This document shows positions 35,029 to 46,389 of a DNA stretch of 64,000 nucleotides, piece after piece. The stretch is from Inia geoffrensis (lineage: Eukaryota > Chordata > Mammalia > Artiodactyla > Iniidae). Position 1 is the first letter of the stretch. Each line of letters opens with the position of its first letter. The translations under genes were made by a program, and so were the position numbers. The notes below the pieces were generated by a model. That model saw only the letters and a program-made list of their open reading frames with translations. It was not told where the DNA came from and made no database searches. Location of the stretch: the NCBI GenBank assembly GCA_036417435.1, contig CM070907.1, forward strand, positions 55,970,001-56,034,000, given 5' to 3'.

Positions 35029-35281
35029 AAAAAATTCTTATATGGATATCCACTTGTTGAAAACTCTTTCATTTCCCTATTGGCACCTTTGTCAAAATCA
35101 TACATACATTTTTTCATTCTACCCCCTAGATTCACTAATCTGTTCTAGTGATTTGTATGTTTACCCTTTCATCAATACAACACTGTCTTGTCTAACCGTA
35201 GTTTGACAGAAAGTCTTGAAATCACGTAGTATAAGCCCTCCAACTTTGTTTTTTTAGATCTCTTTGGCTATTCACATTTTT

Positions 35282-35528
35282 AAAAACATCTTTATTGGAG
35301 TATAATTGCTTTACAATGGTGTGTTAGTTTCTGCCTTATAACAAAGTGAATCCGCTATACATATACATACATCCCCATATCTCCTCCCTCTTGTGTCTCC
35401 CTCCCACCCTCCCTATCCCACCCCTCTAGGTGGCCACGAAGCACCGAGCTGACCTCCCTGTGCTATGCGGCTGCTTCCCACTAGCTATCTATTTTACGTT
35501 TGGTAATGTATATATGTCCATGTCTCTC
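35282..35528 (-). mobile_element. 5'-truncated L1 3'UTR insertion
   Basis: Artiodactyl-type L1 3' end (ACATCTTTATTGGAGTATAA at its start). It is flanked by CTTTGGCTATTCACATTTTA at about 35262-35281 and CTCTGGCTATTCACATTTTA at about 35530-35549. Confidence 0.85.
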
Positions 35529-36490
35529 TCTCTGGCTATTCACATTTTAGCATATTTTGCATTTTCACGTAAATTTTAGAATTGACTTATCAATTTCTGT
35601 GAAAAAGCTAGTTGGGATTTCTATTTGGATTGCACTGAATCTACAGATTAATTTGGGAAGAACTGCCATTTTAATAATATTGGGTCTTCCAATTCATAAC
35701 TGTAGTATATTATCAGTCTCCATATTTAGGTCTTTAATTTCCCTCAGCAATGTTAGAGAGTGATTTCAGTGAAGAGATTTTGCATGTCTTTTGTTAAGTT
35801 TATTACTAACTAGTCCATTTTGGGGGCATCACTATATAGAGAATTTTTTAAAGTTCATTTTCCCAATTTTTTGAGGCTAGTATGTAAAAATTAAGTTTTG
35901 TATAATAATCTTTTATCCTGTGACCTTGCTAAATTCACTTATTAATTCTAGCATTTTCTATATTCTTCAGGATTTTTTATATAGACAATCATGCTACCTA
36001 CAAATAGAGACAGTGTTACATCTTCCTTTCTGATATTTGTGCCTTTTATATTTTTCTTGTTCGCTTATTGAATTGGCTAGGATTTCTAGTACAATAGTGA
36101 ATAGAAGTGGTGAGAGCAGGTATTCTCTCCTTGTCTCCAATATTAGGAGAATATGTTTACTATTTCTCCATTAGGTATGATATTAGCTGTAGGTTACCCT
36201 TTGAAGTCTGTTACTAGTTTGAGAAAGTTCTCCTCTATTCACAGTTTGCTAAGAAATATTTTTTATGAAGAGGTATTAAGTTTTGTCACATGCTTTCTTA
36301 GCATCTGTTGAGGTGATGATTATATGATTTTTCTCCTTTATTTATCTTAATGTGATGAATTATATCGGTTGGTTTTTGAATGTCAAACCAACCTTGTATT
36401 CCTGGGATGAACATTATTTTGTCATGGTGTCTTATCCTTAATGATGTATACAAACATATATATTCCCTAATATATATTATCCCTAAAATA

Positions 36491-36503
36491 CACACACACA
36501 TTT

Positions 36504-36544
<41 letters not shown>

Positions 36545-36562
36545 TTGTTGTTGTTGTTGTTG
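36491..36562. repeat. Compound (CA)n-(AT)n-(TTG)n microsatellite
   Basis: CA at 36491-36500, a pure AT run at about 36507-36540, then TTG units to 36562. Confidence 0.95.
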
Positions 36563-36811
36563 GATTTGTTTTCTAATACTTTTTTTGTAGATAAAAGAAT
36601 TTCTGTATCTATCATCACAGGGAATAATGCTTTGTAATTCTCTTTCTCATAATCTTTGCCTGGTTTTGGTAGTAGAGTTATGTTGGTTATATAAAAATGA
36701 GTTGCAAAAGGATTCCTTCCTCTTATGTTTCCTAAAAAGAATGTGGGTAATATTTGTACTATTTTGTTTGAGTATTTGACAGAATTAACCAGTAAACCAC
36801 CTAGCTCTCTG

Positions 36812-37250
36812 GGTATTTATCCAAGAGATATGAAACAAATGTCCATACAAGATTTGTTAGTGACTGTTTATGTACAAATGCATCTTAATTTGTAATAGCC
36901 GAAACTGGAAACGACCCAACTGCCCATCAACATGTGACTGCATAAGTAAGTTGTGATATAAAGATACATTGAATTACTCCTCAGCAATAAACAGGAAAAA
37001 CTAATGATGCATACAACAACATGAATGAGTACCAAAAGCATTATGCTGATTGAAAGAAGTCAGAAAAGATAGTGATACTCTATGATTCCATTCAAGTAAA
37101 ATTCCAAAAAATGAAAACTAGTGTAGTGACAGAAAGACTGTCAGTGGTTTCTGAGGAATATGGTAGAAGGAAGGACACATTACAAAGGGGCATGAGGACA
37201 TTTTATATATATAGCATTGACTGTATTTCTATTACCCTTCAAAAATTATA
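36812..37250 (+). mobile_element. Old L1 3' fragment
   Basis: Sense degenerate L1M-like end: GGGTATTTATCCAAGAGATA, CCCAACTGCCCATCAACA and ATGATTCCATTCAAGTAAAA, with a terminal A run. Confidence 0.6.
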
Positions 37251-37273
37251 AAAAAAAAAAGGGGGGGGGGGAC

Positions 37274-37465
37274 GGGCTTCCCTGGTGGCGCAGTGGTGGA
37301 GAGTCCGCCTGCCGATGCAGGGGACACGGGTTCGTGCCCCGGTCCGGGAAGATCCCACATGCCGCGGAGCTGCTGGGCCCGTGAGCCATGGCCGCTGAGC
37401 CTGTGCATCCGGAGCCTGTGCTCAGCAACGGGAGAGGCCACAACAGTGAGAGGCCCGCGTACCAC

Positions 37466-37496
<31 letters not shown>

Positions 37497-37497
37497 C
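37274..37497 (+). mobile_element. CHR-type SINE
   Basis: Sense full-length copy with an (AAAAC)n tail. It is preceded by an unusual A10G11 junction. No clear duplication is visible. Confidence 0.9.
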
Positions 37498-37799
37498 TAT
37501 CCAAACTGAGCACAGAAAGGAAAAAGGATAGGAAAAAAAAAAAGAATAGTATCGGTGACATGTAGGTAAGTTTCAAGTGGTCTAGCATATGAGTAACTGA
37601 AGTTTCATATGAGCCTCAAAGGAAAGGAGAGACAAAATGGGGCAGAAGCAATACAGGTAGAAATTTTGCTGGACTGAATCAAAAATATCAACACACAGAA
37701 TCAGACAGGCAAGTGAACCCCAAACATAGTAGATATAAAGAAAAACACACATCAGGAATATCACATTCAAACTGCTGAAAAAAGATAAAGAAAAAAACT

Positions 37800-39395
37800 T
37801 AAATCAGTCAGAGGCCCAAATAGCCAAAACAATCTTAAAAAAGAAGAACAAAGTTAAAGGTCTCACACTTCCTGATTTCAAAACTTATTACAAACCTCCA
37901 GTAACAAAAGCAGTGTGGTACTGGCATAGAGATGGACATACAGACAAAGGGAACAGAATACAGAGTCCAGAAATAAACTCTCAGTGATTTTCAATAAAGA
38001 TGCTAAGACCATGGGAAAGATCTTTTCCACAGCAAAGTACAGTCTTTTCAACAAACAGTTTTGGGAAAATTAGATATACACATGCAGAAAAATGAAGTTG
38101 GATCTTTACCTTATACTGTACGCAAAACAATGCAAAATGGATCAAAGACCTAAACGTAAGAGCTAAAACAATAAAACTCTTAGACGACAACAGGGGAAAA
38201 TCTTCTTGAAATTGGATTTGGCCATGATTTCTTCTGTATGAAATAAAAAACACAGGTGACCCCAAATGCCGCGGAGCGGCTGGGCACGTGAGCCATGGCC
38301 ACTGAGCCTGCACGTCTGGAGCCTGTGGTCCACAACGGGAGAGGCCATAACAGTGAGAGGCCCGCATACCGCAAAAAAAAAAAAAACAGGTGACAAAAGT
38401 AAAAAGAGATAAATTGGATTACATCAAAATTAAAACCATTTCTGTGCATCAAAGGACACAATCGAGTGAAAAGGCAGTCTTCAGAATGGGGGAAATATTT
38501 GCAAATCATGTATCTCATAAGGGGTTAATGTCCACAACATATAAAGAACTTTTACAACTCAGCAATAACAAAAGACTCTGATAATAAATGGGCAAAGGAC
38601 CTGAGTAGACATTTCTCCAAAAATGATATACCAATTGGCAACAAATACCTGAAAAGATGCTGACTATCACTGATCATTAGGGAAATGCAAATGAAAAACT
38701 ACAATGAGATGCTACCTCACGCCCATTTAGGATGGCTACTATCAAGAGACCAGAAAATAACAAGTGTTGGCAAGAAGGTGGAGAAACTAGAACCCTTGTG
38801 CACTGTTGTAAAATGGTGTAACCACTATGGAAAACAGTATGGCAATTCCTCAAAAAGCGACAATAGACTTACCATACGACCCAGCAATTCTACTTCTGGG
38901 TATATACCTCAAATAACTGAAAGCAGAGTCCTGAAGAGTATTTATAAACCCATGTTCACAGCAGAGTTATTCACAATAGCCAAAAGGTGGAAGTAACCCA
39001 AGGGTCTAACAATGGATGAACAGATAAACAAAATGTGGAATATACATGTAATGAAATATTTATTCAGCCTTAAAAGGGAAGGAAATCCTGACACATGCCA
39101 CAACGCAGATGAACCTTGAGGACTGCATAAAAAGACAACTACTGTATGATTCCACTTAAATGAGTTACCTAGAGAAGTCAAATTCATACAGATAAGTAGA
39201 ATGGAGGTTGTCAGGGGCTAGGGGGAAGGTGAAATGGGGAGTTGTTTAAGAGTAGAGAGTTTGAATTTTGAGAGATGAAAAGAGTTCTAGAGATTGGTTG
39301 CATAACAATCTGAAAGCACTTAATACTACTGAACTGTACACTTAAAAATGGTTAAGATGGTACATTTTATATTATGTGTATTTTACCACAATTTT
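37800..39395 (+). mobile_element. L1 LINE, ORF2 RT region to 3' end
   Basis: Sense L1 with many stops: GTGTGGTACTGGCATAGAGA, CCAGCAATTCTACTTCTGGG, AATGGATGAACAGATAAACA, ending near TGTACACTTAAAAATGGTTA and a T/A-rich tail. A truncated SINE lies at 38261-38385. Confidence 0.7.
38261..38385 (+). mobile_element. 5'-truncated CHR-type SINE with target-site duplication
   Basis: It begins inside the element (ATGCCGCGGAGCGGCTGG) and ends in poly(A). Duplication ACAGGTGAC at 38252-38260 and 38386-38394. The tRNA-like head is missing. Confidence 0.88.
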
Positions 39396-39760
39396 TTTTA
39401 AAAGGAGAGAAAAGAAAATCATTCAGAGGAAGAAAGATACATTACACACAGGAGAATAAGAATAAAAAGAACAGCTGACCTGTCATCGAAAACAATGAAG
39501 GTCAGAAGACTATAGAATGGCATCCTTTAGAATGCTGAAATAAAACCATCATTCCAGAATTTTATACCCAGCAAAAATATCTCTAAAAAATAAAGGCGAA
39601 ATAAAGGTATTTCCACATAAATGAAAGCTGGGAAAATCTGTTACCAGGGACTCACATGGCAAAAAATGGTAAAGGAAGCTCTTCCTTTACCAGAAGAGCT
39701 CCTCCTTTACCAGAAACAAAAAAGATAAAAACCCCACTAGATAATGTTTAATATTTGCTT
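39396..39760 (+). mobile_element. Old LINE fragment (L1/HAL1-like)
   Basis: GAATTTTATACCCAGCAAAAA and GGTATTTCCACATAAATGAAA (in outline) are typical of L1-type ORF sequence in mammals. The family is uncertain. Confidence 0.4.
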
Positions 39761-41040
39761 TCAGCACTCATACGTATTTTAAACTTAGGAGGGAAAAAAT
39801 ATTATTTTATTATTTATTATTTCTGCTGCTCTTTCTTCATTCCTGATCTTAGTTTCCTTCTGGTACTTCTTTGCTTTAGCCTTATTATTTCTTTAAGTCA
39901 GATCTCTTGGAAATTCTCTTATTAACCTTTCATCTGAGAGTGTCTTAATTTTGTTTTCATTCCTGAAGGAATACTTTGGCAGAATATAGGCTTCTGGGTT
40001 GATAAGAGTTTCTTTTTCTTTCCATTAATTTCAAGTGTGTCTTCCTTTATCATATGGAATACTGTTATAAAATGGGCTTTTACATCTGTGTGTAGTAGTT
40101 TCAACATTAGTTATATTGGGGTTGGCATCTGTGCTCTCCCTTGAGAATTAGTTTGCTGGCTCTCTGTAGGCTGAGAAATTTTGGATTATATTCTGAATGT
40201 TGTGATACTATGTTGTGTAGACTCTAGGTCCTTTTATCATCCCCTGCAGAATGCTGTCTTTGTTTTTGCAGGCAATCAATATGGTCAGGTTCAACCTGTA
40301 ACTTCTGTTTCTCCTCTGTGTGTGGTAGTGAAAATCTCAGTTTAGTTCACAAAGCTCTTGTTATGCTGATTTGAATCTGTCCCACACATGGGTAGCTCAA
40401 GGTGAGCCTGAAACTTGTGTGGGTTTATACCCAGAATTAGGAATTGCCTTCACTAGCTCTCTCCACACTGGGATACTCCACTCCTTTCCAGTTCCCAAAG
40501 GGCTCCTCTTCTGGTTCCTCTAACTAGAAAGATGAGGTTTCTATTAGAGTTTCAGCAGTCTGCCCCACTGTGCTGCTTTGTGATGGAGCCCACTCTCAGG
40601 ACAAATCCACCAGACACAGAAGATTTACCTTGTGTACTCACATCTCCAAGTTTTGCTCCCCTCCATAATCTGCTTCCTTTCTTTTACTTTACAGAGTCTT
40701 TGGGTAATTATATTTTGTCCAGAGTTTTTATCTGTAATTAGTGGGAGGGACAGAAGCCTGTGGTGGCTTCTGCCACCATAGTGGAACTGGAACTCCTTAG
40801 TTCTTTTTCAAAGTTTCTATCTCTTTCCTAAATTTCACCATCTCTTTACTCATTATCCACCCCCTCTTCCCACCACAGATTAAAGCAAGTAACACAACTA
40901 TTTTAAAGTCTTTGTATGCTAGCTCCAAAAACTGGGTTGATTTTAACTTGCTTCTATGACCTGAGTTCTCTAGGACTATAGGTCAACTTTTACAGTTTCT
41001 TCAGATGTCCAGCAATTTCTCATTGTATACTGAACATTTG
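39761..41040 (-). mobile_element. Possible antisense LINE remnant and unassigned intron
   Basis: T-rich antisense pattern (CATCTGAGAGTGTCTTAATT, CATTCCTGAAGGAATA) suggests an old L1/HAL1 copy to about 40150. I cannot assign the rest with confidence. Confidence 0.3.
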
Positions 41041-41834
41041 GGATGATATGTTATAGAAATTTCCTTCATAGCAAAAGCCATGTAAACTGCATCTCGCTAA
41101 ACGTGGGTCCCTTGTTTTAAGAGTCAAATCAGTCCTGCTTTTTGATTGCTCTTCAGTGCCTCTGAACAGGATTTTAAAATGTTTTGTCTAGAGCTTATAA
41201 TTGTTACAGTATGTTTAGTATCATGCATGCTACTCCACCATTACCAGGAACTACATAATCCTTCTAGACTGAAGAAAACTTCCTTCCCGCCCTCCTTTCC
41301 TGCTTGGAATTCTACAAACACTGTTTGAACTTACTATTTTTTAAAATCTCCCTGAGATTCTACTCATCACCCTCTCGCTCCCACACCCACACAAGTAAAA
41401 ACAAAGACACAGAGAAAAGCACAACTTGATCAAGGCCCTACAATTAAGCTGCTTCCCCAGACGTAGATAAATTCTGTCTCATCTATTATGTTACCTCCAT
41501 AGCACAGATTTGTTCAAATATTTATTATGCACCTACTATGTGCCCTGAGTCCTGTCCCAAAGGACAGTACCATATTAATATAAAAATCCATAATACGAGG
41601 TAGAAAGTTCCAAATGCTGTGAGGAAGATCATCAAAAACTGCTATGGGAATTCAGAGAAAAATGAATTCCAGCTAGGAAGATTTAAAAGAGGTTTTACAG
41701 AGGAGGTGAGGGTACAGAGAGTGGGCCCCAGCTGCTAATTCAAGCAGAGACATTTATATATGTGTTCACTGTTGCTTTAGCAGTATCATGGGACTGGAGG
41801 TGGTGGCAGTTGTTAATACTATATAAAGCCTTCC

Positions 41835-42129
41835 ACTTAAAGTATGATCTGCAGTCTGCACTGACATCATCTGCAGTTTTGCAGAAAGGCAGGATCTCAG
41901 GACCCACCCCAGGCCCAGTGAATCAGAATCAGCATTTCAGGGCTTCCCTGGTGGCGCGGTGGTTGGGAGTCCGCCTGCCGACGCAGGGGACACGGGTTCG
42001 TGCCCCGGTCCGGGAAGATCCCACGTGCCGCGGCGCGGCTGGGCCCGTGAGCCATGGCCGCTGGGCCTGCGCGTCCGGAGCCTGTGTTCCGCGACGGGAG
42101 AGGCCACAACAGTGAGAGGCCCGTGTATC

Positions 42130-42165
<36 letters not shown>

Positions 42166-42225
42166 ATCAGCCTTTCAGCAAGACCCTCAGGTATTTCATA
42201 TGCACATTAATGTTTGAGAGGCACT
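41835..42225 (+). mobile_element. MER5A-like hAT DNA transposon, split by a SINE
   Basis: AGGATCTCAGGACCCACCCC and GTGAATCAGAATCAGCATTT lie left of the SINE. AGACCCTCAGGTATTTCATA and TGCACATTAATGTTTGAGAGGC lie right of it. This is the layout of mammalian MER5A-type elements. Confidence 0.6.
41941..42162 (+). mobile_element. CHR-type SINE
   Basis: Sense full-length copy with a 32-nt A tail. Flanked by AGAATCAGCATTTCAG (41925-41940) and AGAATCAGCCTTTCAG (42163-42178), one mismatch. Inserted in a MER5A-like element. Confidence 0.94.
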
Positions 42226-42324
42226 AATATAAAGTGCTCTGTCTTTCACTAGAATTACGACTGTACGACCTCGCATTCTCTACTACCAGGCAATCCTACG
42301 TGTAGTAGAAGGGGAGGCGGCACG

Positions 42325-42530
42325 GGAGAGCATCTGGCAATCTGTCCTGAGCACCTCCTGCCTCCTGGCTACCTTAGGTATATTTTGCCATTTTATGCTC
42401 GTTAAGTAAGCCTTTGAATTAATTATTCCCACTCTGCAGATAAGGAAATTGAAGGTCAAAAAGGCTCAATATGTGGTCCAAGGTCACAAGGAGGTGGCCA
42501 AGCCTGAATTTGAACCCATAACTGACTGGC
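42325..42530 (-). mobile_element. MIR SINE (antisense)
   Basis: CTGCAGATAAGGAAATTGAA, then CCAAGGTCACAAGGAGGTGG and GAATTTGAACCC. Confidence 0.68.
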
Positions 42531-42819
42531 TGCAAGATACTTTTCACTCTGTAAAATACTTTTCATTCTACTATACTGTCCCTGGTCTGTGCTTCAGGAG
42601 AAGCAGGTACTAACTAGTTCAGTGATCTTGGTTAATTCATTCTCCCTTTTTAGAGCTCAGCCCTTCATGTGTCTGTTGATGGAAGTCGACTGAACTAGTG
42701 AAAGTTCACGAATGAATCAATGCTGCTTCAGGAAAATGGGTTTTTCAGGCAGACTTAAAATTGAGTGTTGGGAGGTTCTGTTGCATGAAAATGACTCAGA
42801 AAACCATAACCAGAAGAGC

Positions 42820-43010
42820 ACAGTGTAGAGAAAAGAACACAGGACCAGAAAGGAGAAACCTGGGTTCTAGTCCTATCTCTGGCATTTATTAGTTGTGAGT
42901 CTCAGTTTCTTCATCCATGAAATGGAGATAAATGATCTACCCTGGCAATCTCTCAGTGTGTTTAACTGGTTTAAGTGAGATTATGCATGAAAATAGTCTG
43001 TGACATGATT
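42820..43010 (+). mobile_element. MIR SINE
   Basis: ACCTGGGTTCTAGTCCTATC, then GTCTCAGTTTCTTCATCCAT and GAAATGGAGATAA. Confidence 0.7.
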
Positions 43011-43309
43011 TATTAATACAGCCAGTTCTCTAATCGCCTTAATTTTCATAACACAAGTTAGATATTTCTAAATTAATTCATTAAGGAACATGATTTACAA
43101 ACTGCTGGCCATGGTAGAATTGGGAACCAGCTCTGGCAAAGCCCACCAGCTCTGTACTTTTGTTTACCCTAACAATGGGAATAAAAGGTAATAAAAATAT
43201 GTACAGGCTCTGTACCTGTTAGAGTTGATGGTGTTAGAAAAACAAAAACTTATTCCAGAGCAGGGAGTCCTTGCTCTAGAACTTTCTGGGATGATGAAAA
43301 TGTTTTATG

Positions 43310-43472
43310 TCTGTATTACCCAGTATGGTATCCACTAGACATGTGCGGCTACTGAGTACTTGAGATATGGCTAGTATAACTGAGGAACTTAATTTTATTT
43401 AATTTTAACTGATTCAAAGTTAAATAGCCACATGTGGAGAGTGGCTGCCATATGGAACTGTGGCTCTAGAGC
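43310..43472. mobile_element. Short palindromic DNA transposon (MITE-like)
   Basis: The left end GTATGGTATCCACTAGACAT (from 43323) and the inverse of the right end CCATATGGCAGCCACTCTCC (from about 43454 leftward) are diverged inverted repeats, both continuing into ACATGTG. The interior is AT-rich. It matches a pattern common in mammals, but I cannot name the family. Confidence 0.65.
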
Positions 43473-43861
43473 AAAAGTGAGGTAAGGATTTGTTCAACAA
43501 TGTTAAGGTTTTACAGTTACACTCTTAGGGCCAACAAGTGCACTGACTTTGTTTTTTTTCAATTCTGAAACTCTAGTTCCCAATGCCTGTTTTTCAAATT
43601 AAACCAAAAAGTTTTATAGCATGATTTTTGACAATGGGAGGCTTCTTTGGAATCCGATTATCATTGTATAGCAACGTAGATGATACCAATAAAATGTGAA
43701 GGTTGCCTAAGCAAAAACAATGATGTTTTTGTTTTATAATTATATATTTGCCCACCTGGAGAGATAAAATAGTTTACTCTTACGTATTTAAAATTAAAAA
43801 GCAGAGTCTGAAAAGTACTAGGCCCTGCGAGTGGTTGCTCAACCAGCTACTGATGGCCTAC

Positions 43862-44105
43862 CTTGTATTTTCTGCTCTCCGGCTTATGCACTGGTGCAAG
43901 TAGAGATACTCCTGAGGTGCGCTGGTGGACAAGGCGGGCTGCACGTGGTTCGACACCGAGGGTTCAAAGGTGAACAAGGTTGGCTGGCTGGAGTGTGACG
44001 GGGCTGAGGATTTTCGTTCTCGGAGAAGGTGCTGATTGGAGCTGCTGAGCTCAGCTGGAGAAGAGCGGGGGCCGTGACTGGCTGAGGGAATGTTCCTCAG
44101 GGAGT
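43862..44105 (-). CDS. GAB2: GAB2 coding exon 3, just C-terminal of the PH domain
   Basis: The 244-nt exon has 2 nt completing a codon, 80 codons, then AG of an Arg codon before GTAGGC. The acceptor is TTTCACAG. It encodes SLRNIPSASHGPRSSPAEL, then LLRERKSSAPSHSSQ, which carries an AKT-type RxRxxS site (Ser159 equivalent), and STSAPQEYLYLHQCISRR. This is the most 5' GAB2 exon in the window. It sits 16.2 kb upstream of the next coding exon. Confidence 0.95.
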
Positions 44106-44779
44106 CTGTGAAAAGGAGAAAGAGCTCTCTGAATGGTAAAGGAAGGGAAGGTGTCCTTATCCCACACTGGGTTGTCAGACGAGGAGAAAATGCTAAGAGC
44201 AGAGGCAATGGTCCAGCCGCAGCATTCTCTTCCTCATGCACCTGCCCCGGCTCTGCCCTCCCAGGGCGCAGGGCTGTGGCTTCCAGGCTCTGGACCTCCG
44301 TACTGCTCCTGGAGTACAACTCCCTATCACAGCCTGGGTAGTATCTGCCTCACTTCCAGGAGGTGTGCCTACTCGAGGTCCAGAAGTGCGACTCTGGCTC
44401 TCGAGCAAGGCCAGCCTCTGGAGTGGTGAGTGCCACGGCCTTCCCTCTCTTTGGTGGCTTCTGCTCTCATCATCTCCCTCAAAGCTAAGCTGGCGCTGCT
44501 AAATGAAGCTTTGCTTCCTGAAGACTTATTTACTGAGTCCCTGGACTGTGTGTTACTGTACTAATGACAAAAGCACATGTAATTGGAACGGTCCCTTAAG
44601 ACTGGTCCCAGCTCCTCCCGCCTGCCCTTCCAAGTCCTCTGAGGACGATGTTCCCCACATCTCGTACTCACCACTCTCCATCTATTGGTCTTTTTTCTCT
44701 TAACTCCTATCTTAAACTCTCGTCTGTTGTGTTAGAAAGGAAGTGAGGTATTAAAGACAGATAATAGTTTAGAGTAATA

Positions 44780-45440
44780 CCCCCAGCCAAGGGCATTATT
44801 CATTTGGCTGGCTCTCTAAGCTTAGTCCAAATTCCTTAGCACAACATACAAGGCCTTTCATACAAGGTCTGACCTATTTCCTGTTTCCCTCCTCCCATAC
44901 CCCAGGCATATGAAAGCTTCAGCAGTCTCTGAATGCACCAGCCCGCCCTTTTTTTTTTTTTCTTTACATCTTTATTGGAGTATAATTGCTTTACAATGGT
45001 GTATTAGTTTCTGCTTTATAACAAAGTGAATCAGTTATACATATACATATGTTCCCATATCTCTTCCCTCTTGCGGCTCCCTCCCTCCCACCCTCCCTAT
45101 GTGACAGAGCGAGAGAGTGGCATGGACATATATACGCTACCGGCCCCTTTTATGATTCTTTGTTTTGGCCTATGCTGTTCCTTCTGCTTGGATTTCACTT
45201 CTCCTCCTCTGGCACTCATTCACACACTTTAAGACCCTACACGGGTATCACATTCTCTCTGAAACCTTCGTGGACTTGGCCATTCTTCTGGGTGCTAACA
45301 GCACGTGGCCCATGCTTCATTATATCCACTGTCACCCTGCTTCCTTGCCTGGCCCGTGGGTTTCTAAGAACAGTGACTGACGATGTCACCTCTAACAGTG
45401 CCAGCATTTACCAAATAAACCCCAGGTACATACAGAGCTC
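44780..45440 (+). mobile_element. L2 LINE 3' fragment, split by an L1
   Basis: GGCCTTTCATACAAGGTCTG before the L1 piece, then GCTGTTCCTTCTGCTTGGAT and CATTCTCTCTGAAACCTTCG after it, in L2 order. Confidence 0.55.
44949..45141 (-). mobile_element. Short L1 3' end with 5' inversion
   Basis: 44949-45100 is the antisense L1 3'UTR (ACATCTTTATTGGAGTATAA). 45101-45141 (GCGAGAGAGTGGCATGGACA) is the upstream part of the same 3'UTR in sense orientation, with the middle deleted. The duplication is not clear. Confidence 0.75.
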
Positions 45441-46389
45441 TGAGTCTGTCTTTGTAGAATAAGCAAAAACATTCATCCAGCACACAATAATTCCAACAGT
45501 GAAACTTTTTTGTTCAAAAGAAAGATTTAAAGATGTAATTTCTGGCAATGTGATAGCTAGTGGGAGGTAATGTTTTAGTGGTGATGATGGTGGCTTTCTA
45601 TGGTTATTCAAAGCACTTCAGAGGGGACATAGTTCTGCTTCCACTCCCTGTGACCTGACCTATTTTAGGGCCCTGGGCAGGATCCACCAGCTCATGGATG
45701 CTCTACAGCATTAATGACTCTGCGGTCTTTTCTGCTGCTGGGCAAGACAACTTCTGCCAGCGTACAGCAGGAAAAGCCACAGGCCTCTGGGGAAAAACTG
45801 TCCCATTGACAGCTGTATTGACCTCCAAAATGAATTCCCATTACAGGTCTCATAGTGAACTGGATGTTTGTTAACAGGATCAATGGCTTCATTCCTCCAT
45901 TAGACCTGCAAGATGAACTCTCTAGTGGCAGAGGAGAGGGTTTGTGCTGGGGGACAGAGAAAGCCCAGCACCGGGGATCAGCCCAAGCTGCTGCCTGAGG
46001 AGACATAGGGAAGATGCAAGGGAAACCTCCGGTGCATTCTACACTCTCTGTGGTCTTCTGGACTCCTCTTCCTCTGCCCAGCCCTTCAAGGGGGGCTTTC
46101 TTCAGGGTTCTGCCCCAGACCCTCCTACGACCTCACTCTCTCTCTGGAGACTCTCCAGGGGTATCCTGTCCACTCTCACAGCTTCAGCTATGTGATAACA
46201 GCTCACAAATCTGCATCTCTAGCTCAGTTCTCTCTCCTGGGCTCCCTGTCTTATATCCCCACCCCCACCCCCCACGTACTGAGCGTCTCCATTCAGCTGT
46301 CCCACAAGCAGGTCAAGCTCGACAATCTAAACGGAACTCCTCCTCCTGCGTCTCTAGCTCACTGAAGTGCATCAAGGTCACCACCCAGC

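Larger units (their letters stand above)
33780..36810 (-). mobile_element. Old L1 LINE D, antisense, interrupted by two younger L1 insertions
   Basis: Degenerate L1M-type ORF2 read on the - strand, continuous once the segments 34346-35028 and 35282-35528 are removed. For example, TATGAAGTAAAGGTTTTT joins to TATGGATATCCACTTG. It contains simple repeats at 36491-36562. Confidence 0.72.
27687..43861 (-). other. GAB2: GAB2 intron 3, 16.2 kb
   Basis: No exon recognised between the 43862-44105 and 27097-27686 exons. It holds MIR, L2, several L1 copies, CHR-type SINEs and simple repeats, listed separately. The remaining sequence is featureless by eye. Confidence 0.75.
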
